From an uncultured Alphaproteobacteria bacterium (lineage in GTDB: Bacteria > Pseudomonadota > Alphaproteobacteria > RF32 > CAG-239), in the NCBI GenBank assembly GCA_944393175.1, contig CALXZH010000034.1, forward strand, positions 35,832-99,831: DNA of 64,000 nucleotides, written 5' to 3'. The position numbers were made by a program, and so were the translations under genes. This document shows, piece by piece, positions 18,162-26,273 of this stretch (position 1 is the stretch's first letter; every line of letters begins with the position of its first letter). The notes under the pieces were generated by a model. It ran no database searches and was not told the DNA's origin. It saw nothing but the letters and a program-made list of their open reading frames with translations.

Positions 18162-19442
18162 TTAAGCATTCTTACCGATTTTGGTCTTTCCACCAAGGTA
18201 AGGACGGAGTTTAACCGGAATATTAACCGTGCCGTCGGCATTTTGGTGGTTTTCAATAAACGGAACAAGTGCGCGCGGGGTGGCAATACCGGTGTTGTTT
18301 AGAGTGTGAACATATTTTACCTTGCCGTCGGCATTGTCACGATAACGCAAATTGGTGCGTCTGGCTTGCCAATCCGTAATGTTGGAGCAAGAGTGGGTTT
18401 CACGATAGCAATTTTGAGACGGAACCCATGCCTCCAAGTCATACTGGCGATATTTTGGGGCACCCATGTCGCCGGTACAAATATCCAATACTTGATAAGG
18501 CAACTCCAAATCTTGCAAAACTTCTTCAGAAATGGCGAGTAATTTTTGGTGCCATTTTTCACTCTCGGCAATGTCGTTTTTGCAGATGACAAATTGTTCG
18601 GTCTTCATAAACTGGTGAACACGAACCAATCCCCTTGTATCCTTTCCTGCAGCTCCGGCTTCGCGACGGAAGCAAGGAGAAAATCCGGCATAAAGAATCG
18701 GCAATTCGTTTTCAGATAAAATTTCATCAGCACGTAAAGAGTTTAAAATCAACTCTGCCGTACCTGACAAATACAAATCATCTGCCGGCATATAATAAAT
18801 TTCATCTCTTGAGAACGGCAAGTACCCTTGGCCATACAGAGGGCGCTCTTTGGAAAGCGCCGGAACGGTAATAACCGTAAAGCCGTAAGAACGCAACTTG
18901 TCCAAGACCATCATGTGAATAGCCAATTCCAACTGCGCAAGGTCATTCTTAATGGCATAAGTGCGTGAACCCGATACTTTGGCAATGCGCTCCATTTCGC
19001 TCCAATCGTTAATTTCCATCAATTCAATATGGTCTTTGGGCGTAAAGTCAAAAGTGCGCGGGGTGCCGACTTTGCGAATAACAACATTATAAGTGTCATC
19101 GGGGCCATCAGGGCAATCCGGGCTTGGGTAGTTTGGCATGCGCAACATCATATCATTGAACTTGGCTTCCAATGCGCTCAGCTCTTCTTGCTCTTTTTTC
19201 AGCTCTTCACCCAAAGACTTACTCTTGGCAATGATGCTTGGGCGCTCTTCGGCTGAAGCCGATTTGATGGAGTTGCTGAGTTTATTTTTGGTCTCAGCCA
19301 AAGCCTGTGATGAGGTTTTAAGCTTGTTCATCTCCAGATAGGTGGATATTAAACTATCGATGTTTTCTGAAGGGAAACCTTTTCTGGCAAGAGATTTTTT
19401 AACCGTATCCGTATTATCGATAATATATTTAATATCCAACAT
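18162..19442 (-). CDS. serS: Seryl-tRNA synthetase
   Basis: 426-residue class II aminoacyl-tRNA synthetase that charges tRNA-Ser (and tRNA-Sec). The N-terminal coiled-coil arm (about 30-100) binds the tRNA. Motif 2 reads FRREAGAAGKDTRGLVRVHQF, in the expected place near residue 255, and motif 3 ends in NTGIATPRAL. The stretch CYRETHSCSNITDWQARR is the usual serine-pocket region. Length normal. First gene of a two-gene minus-strand unit with the HD protein. Confidence 0.97.
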   Translation of the reverse strand: MLDIKYIIDNTDTVKKSLARKGFPSENIDSLISTYLEMNKLKTSSQALAETKNKLSNSIKSASAEERPSIIAKSKSLGEELKKEQEELSALEAKFNDMMLRMPNYPSPDCPDGPDDTYNVVIRKVGTPRTFDFTPKDHIELMEINDWSEMERIAKVSGSRTYAIKNDLAQLELAIHMMVLDKLRSYGFTVITVPALSKERPLYGQGYLPFSRDEIYYMPADDLYLSGTAELILNSLRADEILSENELPILYAGFSPCFRREAGAAGKDTRGLVRVHQFMKTEQFVICKNDIAESEKWHQKLLAISEEVLQDLELPYQVLDICTGDMGAPKYRQYDLEAWVPSQNCYRETHSCSNITDWQARRTNLRYRDNADGKVKYVHTLNNTGIATPRALVPFIENHQNADGTVNIPVKLRPYLGGKTKIGKNA

Positions 19443-19557
19443 TGTATTTGTCCTATTTTCCTTAAATCAGGGGTTATTCATTTTTTGTTAACGATTATCA
19501 GACTAATCATTTTTTTAACAATTACAATAAAAAAATTCAAGAATACCCTCGAATTTA

Positions 19558-19595
19558 CATAAAAAACCGCTCAGTTTTGCAACCAAGCAGTTTAG
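19558..19595 (-). terminator. Possible terminator after META-domain lipoprotein gene
   Basis: Minus-strand imperfect stem AAACTGCT...AGCGGTTT followed by a T run, 18 bases after the stop codon. One mismatch and a long loop make it weaker than the others in this window. Confidence 0.45.
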
Positions 19596-19612
19596 GTGAT
19601 GGGAGAAGAGCT

Positions 19613-20014
19613 TTATTCAGACACCGTACCTGTTTCTTCAAAGGTTAGAGTTTTACCTTCACTTCCGTTCAGAATTAGCTTCTTGCCCTCTAATTTATAG
19701 GATTTGACATCTGATAAAAACTGCAGGTATTCTTGTTCAGCCGTCATCAGAGGTTCGGGACCGGCCATCATTGTGGCACCAGCCGGACCAAAAGAAAGGT
19801 TTTCTCCCTCTAAGGTATAGGCTCCGAAGTAATTATTGACAGCGGCTTTACCAAAATAGCGGTTCTCTTTGCCGTCAAACCCTAAGGTGATTTCGGCATT
19901 GTTGGGGGCTTGAGTCAGCTTATATTCTTTGCCGATAAAGCTGTTTGGTTCTTGCGCAGAACACGCGCTAAACATTAAAATTCCTGCTATTAAACTCATA
20001 AACTTAGACATCAT
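19613..20014 (-). CDS. META-domain (HslJ-like) lipoprotein
   Basis: 133 residues. N-terminal lipoprotein signal with lipidation Cys at about residue 18 (MFSACS; Phe at -3 is unusual but the AC/SAC context is right). The rest resembles a META/HslJ domain: a GKEYKL start, ITLGFDG, RYFGKAAVNNYFGAY and LSFGPAGATMMAGP, then a C-terminal KLILN strand. HslJ proteins sit in the outer membrane or periplasm and are linked to stress and drug tolerance; the role here is not known. Own transcription unit. Confidence 0.75.
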   Translation of the reverse strand: MMSKFMSLIAGILMFSACSAQEPNSFIGKEYKLTQAPNNAEITLGFDGKENRYFGKAAVNNYFGAYTLEGENLSFGPAGATMMAGPEPLMTAEQEYLQFLSDVKSYKLEGKKLILNGSEGKTLTFEETGTVSE

Positions 20015-20107
20015 TTTCTCCTTAGTTTGTGGATTTGATTTGCTGAAACAATATACCTTGTTAGCGGAAATATAAATATAAATTTTTATTTACTCAACAT
20101 ATTCGAA

Positions 20108-20142
20108 AAAAACACCTGATAATTTTTATCAGGTGTTTCCTT
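20108..20142. terminator. Orphan terminator hairpin
   Basis: AACACCTGATAA-TTTT-TATCAGGTGTT stem with A run before and T run after, so it could work on either strand. No gene ends at it on either strand: to the left lies the start of the META gene, to the right the tRNA-Thr promoter. See the finding on a possible small RNA. Confidence 0.6.
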
Positions 20143-20279
20143 TTGTACTTAGCATGCATATTTCATAAATTTGCACATGAACTGCATAATATATATATAG
20201 TTAATTTATAGGAATTAAAGAGGAAAATATATAAAATTTATAACAATAAAAAAATAATCAACTTAATGAAAAATTCCCC

Positions 20280-20308
20280 TTGATTTTTTGAAAAATGCCG
20301 TGTATGTT
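20280..20308 (+). promoter_or_regulatory. Probable promoter of tRNA-Thr
   Basis: TTGATT (20280-20285), 17-base spacer, TATGTT (20303-20308), with the mature tRNA beginning 14 bases later. Each hexamer matches 4 of 6 consensus bases. Confidence 0.4.
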
Positions 20309-20321
20309 TCTTTCCGTTGTC

Positions 20322-20396
20322 GCCGCTGTAGCTCAGTGGTAGAGCACGTCATTGGTAATGACGGGGTCGCAAGTCCGATTCTTGCCAGCGGCACCA
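20322..20396 (+). tRNA. tRNA-Thr (anticodon GGT)
   Basis: Complete cloverleaf: acceptor GCCGCTG/CAGCGGC, D-arm GCTC...GAGC, anticodon stem CGTCA/TGACG with loop TTGGTAA (anticodon GGT at 34-36), T-stem GCAAG/CTTGC, discriminator A and encoded CCA. The T-loop reads TCCGATT, so position 55, almost always T, is C here. A 12-base inverted copy of the T-arm, carrying the same C, lies at 20456-20467. Confidence 0.95.
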
Positions 20397-20398
20397 TT

Positions 20399-20436
20399 AA
20401 AACACAAAGCGCCCTTTAGGGGCGTTTTTGTGTTTT
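20399..20436 (+). terminator. Intrinsic terminator after tRNA-Thr
   Basis: Long stem AACACAAAGCGCCC-TTTA-GGGGCGTTTTTGTGTT starting two bases after the CCA end. Confidence 0.9.
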
Positions 20437-20455
20437 AAAAGTATTATTAGTGAGT

Positions 20456-20467
20456 AATCGGACTTGC
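20456..20467. repeat. Inverted copy of tRNA-Thr T-arm
   Basis: AATCGGACTTGC is the exact reverse complement of GCAAGTCCGATT at 20369-20380 in the tRNA. The surrounding 20456-20530 is richer in G+C than its neighbourhood and contains a GACTTGC/GCAAGTC hairpin (20461-20484). Confidence 0.6.
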
Positions 20468-20614
20468 GGGGGCAAGAGCAAGTCTGGAGCGGATAGTTGG
20501 TAAAACGAGTGTTGCGCTTTAGCGAGTAGCTTATATTTTTTGTGTTCTTTACATTTTTTAGTTTATATGAAATAGTACTATATAAATTTCTGAAAATAAT
20601 AGTAGATAGATGTT

Positions 20615-21178
20615 ATGAAAGAAGCGCTAATTTTACATGGAACGTGTGATAAAGAGGAGTTTTTCAATCAGAATATGCCATCTCTTTCAAACGCTCATTG
20701 GTTTCCATGGTTGCAAAAACAATTTTTGTGTCATAATTTTTTGTGTCAGACACCAGAAATGCCAACATCTTATAACCCCAACTATGAAGACTGGCAAAAA
20801 ACATTCGAGAATTTTTATAATGAAGATGTCAAAATCATTATTGGGCACAGTGCTGGCGCAGGTTTCATACTAAAATGGTTGCAACATAATCCTAAATCTA
20901 AATTAGACAAGCTTATTCTTGTTGCACCTTGGTTAGACATTGAAAAAGAATGCGCCGATTTTTTAGATTTTCAAATGCAAGATGATGCCTTAAATAATAT
21001 TAAAGAAGTATCTCTATTTTATTCTACCGATGATGAAAAATCAATTTTAGATAGTGTCGATAAAATTTTATCTCATTATAAAAATATTAAGATATACTCT
21101 TTTGAAAATAAAGGACACTTTGTTTACAGCTCTATAGGTTCAACATTTCCTGAGCTTTGGAAAGTTATCTCGGAATAG
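20615..21178 (+). CDS. RBBP9/YdeN-family serine hydrolase
   Basis: 187-residue alpha/beta hydrolase. The nucleophile elbow is GHSAGA near residue 88; the acid is probably in STDDEKS (about residue 138) and the histidine in ENKGHF (about residue 171). The N-terminus ALILHG and length fit the RBBP9/YdeN group of small cytoplasmic serine hydrolases, whose substrates are mostly unknown. First gene after tRNA-Thr, in an AT-rich accessory stretch. Confidence 0.8.
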   Translation: MKEALILHGTCDKEEFFNQNMPSLSNAHWFPWLQKQFLCHNFLCQTPEMPTSYNPNYEDWQKTFENFYNEDVKIIIGHSAGAGFILKWLQHNPKSKLDKLILVAPWLDIEKECADFLDFQMQDDALNNIKEVSLFYSTDDEKSILDSVDKILSHYKNIKIYSFENKGHFVYSSIGSTFPELWKVISE

Positions 21179-21297
21179 TTTTATTTTCTCAGGCATTGGC
21201 TCGTTAAATTATCTCTTTTTTTTCAGTGGAGTTTTTTTATTGAAATACAATAAATATTTTCATATAACTATATATCATATATATGAGGAAATTTGTC

Positions 21298-22593
21298 ATG
21301 GATACATTAGATTATGTAAAAAAATATCAGGAAGAAATAAAGGATAATAAAAAATATAGTTCAATTTTTAATGTTTGGGCTTTTTTATTCTCCTCTTTAT
21401 ATTTTTTCTACAAAAGAATGTATCTACATTTTATTATATTTTTTGTAGCTCCAGTAATTTTGAGACCAATTTTAGAGCCAATCGTAGAAGAAGATATGGC
21501 ATATTTAACATCTTTATTGGTTATGCACTTAATTGCCGGATTTATAGCAAACCCTCATTACAAAAAATATTTACATAATTATATAGAAAATCATCAAAAT
21601 GCTGAATTAGATAAAATTGTATCATATGATTCTATGCCAATAACAAAACTTATTCTTTGTATGGTTTTATCGCTTGGTTTATATGGTCTCTATTGGGGAT
21701 ACAAACATTGGAAAATATATCAAGTAACGACTAAAGATGATGTTTCTCCTTTGGCAAGGGGATGGTTTATTTATTTAACTGCTCCGTCTTTATTTGCAAA
21801 GATTGGTCAATCAATTAATTCTAACATTAAATTACAATACCTTGGTATAGGATTTTTGCTTTGTAATTTAATTTCAATAATTGTTGATAAATATGCAGAC
21901 ATTTCTGAATATGTATATCCGGCTATTGCATTAAAATTACTGTTATTTGTGATATCCATATTATTTTTAGTAATTGTTCAGAAAAAAATTAATGATTATA
22001 ATATGTCCCAGTCTAATGAAAAAATTAAAATCACTATTAATGTAAAAGAAATTGTCATTGTAGTATTGGGGTTTATATTGATTGGTATTTTACCCTTTGT
22101 TGAAAACAATAGAGATTCATATTCTTATTTAGAAGAATATAGTGAGGAGCAGCAAGAAAAAATAGGAGCATCAGTTGCTTTTATATATCGTCACACAAAA
22201 GGTTATGCATCCGTGTGTCAGAAAGAAGGATATATATTGAGGAAATATCCCAATGAATTTTCACAATATTTTTCAAATGAAATAAATGAATTACAAAAGA
22301 ATTTATCAAAACATAATTATACAATAGAAAATGTAGAAAATATTTTCTTAAATAATGATATTAAAAACCAAGTAACTGCTAGCATATATACAGAATTAGA
22401 GAATATAGGAAAATTTATTATAATGTCACAAATCGCAACAGAACAAGGTATTTCTATTGATGATGTGAAATGGGATAATAATTGGAATAATTTGTTAAAT
22501 TTTAAAGACATTTGTGAAATTTTTGATGAAAGTGGAATGGAGGCATTAAAAGAAAGTGAAAGTAAGCATTTCTTAAAAGATAATGCTTTATAG
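21298..22593 (+). CDS. DUF2628-like multi-pass membrane protein
   Basis: About 431 residues. The N-terminal cytoplasmic segment leads into SIFNVWAFLFSSLYFFYKRM, the hallmark of DUF2628 proteins, followed by about seven hydrophobic helices to residue 270. The C-terminal 150 residues are charged, helical and probably extracytoplasmic or soluble. Function unknown. The ATG at 21298 is chosen over 21283 because GAGGA lies about 8 bases upstream. The gene is strikingly AT-rich compared with flanking housekeeping genes, which fits acquisition near the tRNA. Confidence 0.7.
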   Translation: MDTLDYVKKYQEEIKDNKKYSSIFNVWAFLFSSLYFFYKRMYLHFIIFFVAPVILRPILEPIVEEDMAYLTSLLVMHLIAGFIANPHYKKYLHNYIENHQNAELDKIVSYDSMPITKLILCMVLSLGLYGLYWGYKHWKIYQVTTKDDVSPLARGWFIYLTAPSLFAKIGQSINSNIKLQYLGIGFLLCNLISIIVDKYADISEYVYPAIALKLLLFVISILFLVIVQKKINDYNMSQSNEKIKITINVKEIVIVVLGFILIGILPFVENNRDSYSYLEEYSEEQQEKIGASVAFIYRHTKGYASVCQKEGYILRKYPNEFSQYFSNEINELQKNLSKHNYTIENVENIFLNNDIKNQVTASIYTELENIGKFIIMSQIATEQGISIDDVKWDNNWNNLLNFKDICEIFDESGMEALKESESKHFLKDNAL

Positions 22594-22660
22594 CCAACTT
22601 TCTTTCAGTCATCATAAAAATTAGTCCAATAACTGCTTTAGTAAAAGCGCACCATTTTAA

Positions 22661-22867
22661 AATGTTTATATTTTTCAGCCTTGTGGCGAGTTTGTTTTTG
22701 CGCAAAAAGGTATGTCTCTTGATGATATGCCGCAATATATCAAAGATTTTACGGACAATTTAATTAAATCCGAATATTATAAGCCTGATAGTGTTAAATT
22801 ACTGCATTTTAAGGAACCCAGCCTTAAAGAGAAGTTTATGAAATTTATTAATTCCATAAACTTCTAA
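22661..22867 (+). pseudogene. 3' remnant of a protein-coding gene
   Basis: An open frame enters from a TAA at 22658-22660 with no start signal, reads QPCGEFVFAQKG, then MSLDDMPQYIKDFTDNLIKS and continues to a TAA at 22865-22867. From the ATG at 22712 it would encode 51 residues, but no ribosome binding site precedes that ATG. The composition looks like genuine protein, so I read it as the C-terminal end of a gene whose front is lost. Family not recognised. Confidence 0.45.
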
Positions 22868-22877
22868 TAACCTTGGC

Positions 22878-23735
22878 TTACGCTTTGTTGTATGATTTTA
22901 AGAACTCAATAAATTCCTTTGCTTGTTGGGGTGAAACATTTTTGTTTTCCGGCGACAAAGGTGCTTCATATATCGATTTTTCTCCCATAGGCGGAGTTTT
23001 GAAATTTCCGAAATCGGGGGCTTTACCGCTTAAATAGTCATAAATCGTTTTGCCTTGCGAATCTTTTAAGTTTATGTCTGCTCCTTGAGACACCAAATAT
23101 TTTGCAATATCTAGATGTCCTTCTTGTATGGCATACATTAAAGCCGTTCTTTTGCCGTTGGCGATACATAAATCATCGTAGCAATACTTGTCCGTCATAT
23201 TGCCTTCTTGCGTCTGCGCATTGATGTCGGCTCCGGCTTCCAGCAAAATCTTTACGCTATTCATAAAACCATATTGGGCGGCATACATCAATGCTGTCTT
23301 CCCAAAAGAATTTTTTGCATCTACATCTGTATTTAATCCGAGGCAAGATAATTTCTCTTCATTCATCGGGCAAGTTTCAATCAACATCTTCAACACATCG
23401 GGACGATGGATGCTTACCATTAGGATTTCATCTTTTTGATGCGGTGTTTCCGGCTCTTCAAAAGTTTCGCCTTGAAGTTTTTTGTTTATTATCCAGCTTT
23501 TTAGTTCTTCTACCGGTTGGTTTGTTAAGATTTTATATCTCAGCGTATTCTTATTTATCGGAGAATTTAACGACATCTTCGGAAGTAGCGCAAAACCGGC
23601 GTATTCTTTTGCTTTTTCTTCTGATACATTAAAGGTTTTTATGTAATGCTGAGCGAGTTTATCTGCTGCATTGTTAAACCCTATGCCATAGTTTATAACC
23701 TCTGAAAAATATTTATAATTTGGATAAGATTCCAT
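22878..23735 (-). CDS. Ankyrin-repeat protein, probably the 3' half of a frameshifted gene
   Basis: 285 residues with ankyrin repeats at about 125-240: GKTALMYAAQYGFMNSVKIL then GADINAQ, and KRTALMYAIQEGHLDIAKYL then GADINLKD. No signal peptide of its own. Its first 43 bases overlap the end of the gene at 23693-24544 in another frame. The overlapping peptide here (YPNYKYFSEVINYGIGF) looks like natural protein while the overlapping tail of the upstream ORF does not, so the two are best read as one membrane-anchored ankyrin gene broken by a 1- or 2-base indel near 23720. Confidence 0.75.
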   Translation of the reverse strand: MESYPNYKYFSEVINYGIGFNNAADKLAQHYIKTFNVSEEKAKEYAGFALLPKMSLNSPINKNTLRYKILTNQPVEELKSWIINKKLQGETFEEPETPHQKDEILMVSIHRPDVLKMLIETCPMNEEKLSCLGLNTDVDAKNSFGKTALMYAAQYGFMNSVKILLEAGADINAQTQEGNMTDKYCYDDLCIANGKRTALMYAIQEGHLDIAKYLVSQGADINLKDSQGKTIYDYLSGKAPDFGNFKTPPMGEKSIYEAPLSPENKNVSPQQAKEFIEFLKSYNKA

Positions 23736-24544
23736 TGCCAGCCCTCTAAAGGCAGCGTATGCAAATATTTTTTAGGAATAGACAATTCTGCTAAATTCAG
23801 TTCCGGATCATAGTGGCTTAATATATTTTCATATATTTCTTTGGCGGCATAATAAAAGCGAATTGTTCCTGATGTTTCATAATTTAATTCTTGATATATA
23901 TATCTGATATAATCCTCTACTTCTTTGGGAAAATCGTATTGTGAATATTGGTTACAATTTGAAATATCTATGGCCTCTGCTCCGTGTCCTCCGTAAGCTC
24001 CGTCCAGTATCGCCGTTAAATGCAGTTTTTGAGCTACCGGACAAGGAACACTTATTTTCCACGGAACATATAAAGCATATCCGCTTTTATAATCCCAAAT
24101 GTTAAAAAACTTAGAAAAATGATAAGCCCCGATTTCAATTAAACAACTCAAATTTTTATAACAGAGTATATAATCTTGCCCTACCTTTTCATTGTAATCA
24201 TCTTGATAGGAACGATAAAAAGGTCGCTCTCCAACTATTTTATCGTATTGTGACGTTATTGCTTGGTGCAATTTTTGAGCTATTTTTTCAAATTCCGGCG
24301 TATTAACCTTTTGAGGCTCATAAATACTTACCAATATCAGATATTCCATCGCTGCCGAATTTAGTTTATCCGCTAATTTTCTGATATCCTTGATTGCTTG
24401 TTGCGGATTGTCTTTAATGTTATCAATTATTTCGACATATTGCTGTTCTACCGGTTTTTCTTTTATTAATGTTTCATAGACAGCAAAAGCACCGGCTAAA
24501 ATACAGATTAATATTACAAAAATTTTTACGTAGCGATACATCAT
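23693..24544 (-). CDS. Membrane-anchored protein, probable 5' half of the ankyrin gene
   Basis: 283 residues with an N-terminal hydrophobic anchor (about 7-24) followed by a helical domain with a repeat-like pattern (NPQQAIKDIRKLADKLNSAA) and several Tyr/Cys-containing stretches. It has no ankyrin repeats itself. The last 14 residues (WNLIQIINIFQRL) overlap the ankyrin ORF out of frame and look like frameshifted sequence. Periplasmic orientation is likely from the N-terminal anchor. Family not recognised. Confidence 0.7.
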   Translation of the reverse strand: MMYRYVKIFVILICILAGAFAVYETLIKEKPVEQQYVEIIDNIKDNPQQAIKDIRKLADKLNSAAMEYLILVSIYEPQKVNTPEFEKIAQKLHQAITSQYDKIVGERPFYRSYQDDYNEKVGQDYILCYKNLSCLIEIGAYHFSKFFNIWDYKSGYALYVPWKISVPCPVAQKLHLTAILDGAYGGHGAEAIDISNCNQYSQYDFPKEVEDYIRYIYQELNYETSGTIRFYYAAKEIYENILSHYDPELNLAELSIPKKYLHTLPLEGWQWNLIQIINIFQRL

Positions 24545-24552
24545 ATCATTCC

Positions 24553-25365
24553 TTATAGCTTATTAATGCTTATGGTGGTGGTGAGTTGGTGGATTTGGTG
24601 AGGTTGAAGACAAACATGGCTCTCGCCGACATTGGATGGCTCCACGCAGACAAATTGCTTATATTGATTGGGGCTCATTTCGGCCAAATCTTTATTGGGG
24701 TTCCAGACAACCGTTGTATTTGAGCCCGATTTTTCTATTTTTATCACACGATTATAGCCTTTATCGATAATCTCAAGCGGCTCTGTTTGTGCCAAAAATA
24801 TTCTATCGACTTCTCCGGAAATTTTTAGGTCTGTATCTTGTACTTCATAACTGCCTGAGAGAGAATTTTTATAGCGATGTCCGGCTAAGCCTTTAATTTC
24901 TATATCTTCTACATTGCTGACATTAAAATAAGCATGCAGCGCCTCGCTGAACGCAAATGAAGTATTGCCGTTATTGGTGGTTTCCAGCGTATAGGTTAAT
25001 TTATCGGTGATTTTGATTAATACTTTGGCGGAAAGATTGAGGTTATATTGTGCCTCTGGGGTGAGCGAGAGTTCTGCCTCAATTTGTGTGTCATCAACAC
25101 TAACATTTTGCAAATTCCACATCGATAAGCGGGCAAAGCCGTGGCGCGGCAGATGATTGTTTAACTTTTCTTCGGCAAAGCGCGGCCAACAAACGGGAAT
25201 TCCACCGCGGATAGCCTGAATATTATCAAATTTATTTAATTCTCCCAGCCAAAAGATGTCATGTTCCTCTCCCCGCGGATGATAGGACAAAAGATTGCCT
25301 CCCCAAAGGGATATTTGGCACTCTGCCACAGAATTGCGCAATTTGATAATACCTTCTTTATTCAT
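24553..25365 (-). CDS. D-hexose-6-phosphate mutarotase (YeaD-like aldose 1-epimerase)
   Basis: 270-residue galactose-mutarotase-fold enzyme. Catalytic-type residues are visible as RHGFAR (first His), EALHAYF (second His) and CVEPSN (Glu), with GGIPVCWPRF as a further family landmark. Members interconvert alpha and beta anomers of glucose-6-phosphate in the cytoplasm. Same strand as, and 8 bases upstream of, the membrane/ankyrin gene. Confidence 0.88.
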   Translation of the reverse strand: MNKEGIIKLRNSVAECQISLWGGNLLSYHPRGEEHDIFWLGELNKFDNIQAIRGGIPVCWPRFAEEKLNNHLPRHGFARLSMWNLQNVSVDDTQIEAELSLTPEAQYNLNLSAKVLIKITDKLTYTLETTNNGNTSFAFSEALHAYFNVSNVEDIEIKGLAGHRYKNSLSGSYEVQDTDLKISGEVDRIFLAQTEPLEIIDKGYNRVIKIEKSGSNTTVVWNPNKDLAEMSPNQYKQFVCVEPSNVGESHVCLQPHQIHQLTTTISINKL

Positions 25366-25583
25366 CGACTGCCTCTTCTTTATTAAATATAGGGTATGGT
25401 AGCACTCTAAGGTGTAAAGCGCAAAGTGTTTTCTCTAAAATATTAAGAGCTTTCAAAATATTCTTTATTTATATTCACTTGACAAATTTTAAAAAGCATA
25501 TAGCTTACGTATCAATATGTAATTATTTTGTTGTATGCAGAGGATCCGGTCATATAAGCCTCTTAAAATATTCCGGTATAATT

Positions 25584-26108
25584 ATGGAGTTTTTATCTTT
25601 AATCAAAAAAGGTGCTCATACAGCAATTGTTGAGTACGTTAAAAAATGCAAATGCTTAACGACTGAAGAAGAAATTGCTTTAATTCGACGGGGCAATCAT
25701 ATTGAAATTATGACTTACATTGCCGAGCATTATTTTGAGGTCGATGCCTTTTATGTGTTCCTCGAACGTGGAAATTTGAATGAAATTCGTTTCTATTTGT
25801 ATACATCTCCGGTTATCTTTATGGATGTGGAAACATCTAAAAAGATTTTGAAACTTGGGCGCGGCATTACAGATGCTTTTGTTGATTGCGTTATCAGGTA
25901 TCAGGATGATGGTTTCTTTGAGACGGAAACTACTTTGTTAGATAACATCCAATGCCTTATAATGCAATGCGGAGATCATTGTGCAATTCGCCGGTATCTT
26001 TATCGTAAGCCCCTACAAAAAAAGGCTGCAAAGATGTTACAAATTCACGGTATCGCTGAAGATATTTTGGTATATAATCTGAGACAGATGCACGCTCGTG
26101 CTTGTTAA
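25584..26108 (+). CDS. Helical-repeat protein of unknown function
   Basis: About 174 residues from the ATG at 25584. A longer reading from a TTG at 25479 has no ribosome binding site and an unlikely leader. Short helical units recur: IALIRRGNHIEIMTYI, FYVFLERGNLNEIRFYL and MQCGDHCAIRRYLY, suggesting a HEAT- or ankyrin-like solenoid. No catalytic motif. Function unknown; it stands alone with its own terminator. Confidence 0.6.
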   Translation: MEFLSLIKKGAHTAIVEYVKKCKCLTTEEEIALIRRGNHIEIMTYIAEHYFEVDAFYVFLERGNLNEIRFYLYTSPVIFMDVETSKKILKLGRGITDAFVDCVIRYQDDGFFETETTLLDNIQCLIMQCGDHCAIRRYLYRKPLQKKAAKMLQIHGIAEDILVYNLRQMHARAC

Positions 26109-26126
26109 GCCTTATTTGCTTTTAAG

Positions 26127-26156
26127 AAGAGCTTTCTTATGAAAGCTCTTTTTGTT
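26127..26156 (+). terminator. Intrinsic terminator
   Basis: AAGAGCTTTC-TTAT-GAAAGCTCTT followed by TTTGTTT, 19 bases after the stop of the helical-repeat gene. Confidence 0.85.
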
Positions 26157-26273
26157 TGCTTTTAATATAATTTTGATAATTCCCATTGAAAAACAACAAA
26201 ATTTTGTTTACAGCATGGCTTTTCTGTGTTAAAATTTAGACATAATAGCGGAAATTCCAGGGGTGGGTGCACT

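Noticed and set aside
25479..25583. Longer N-terminus for the helical-repeat protein from a TTG
   Set aside because: The extra 35 residues have no ribosome binding site and unlike composition; the ATG at 25584 is more plausible.
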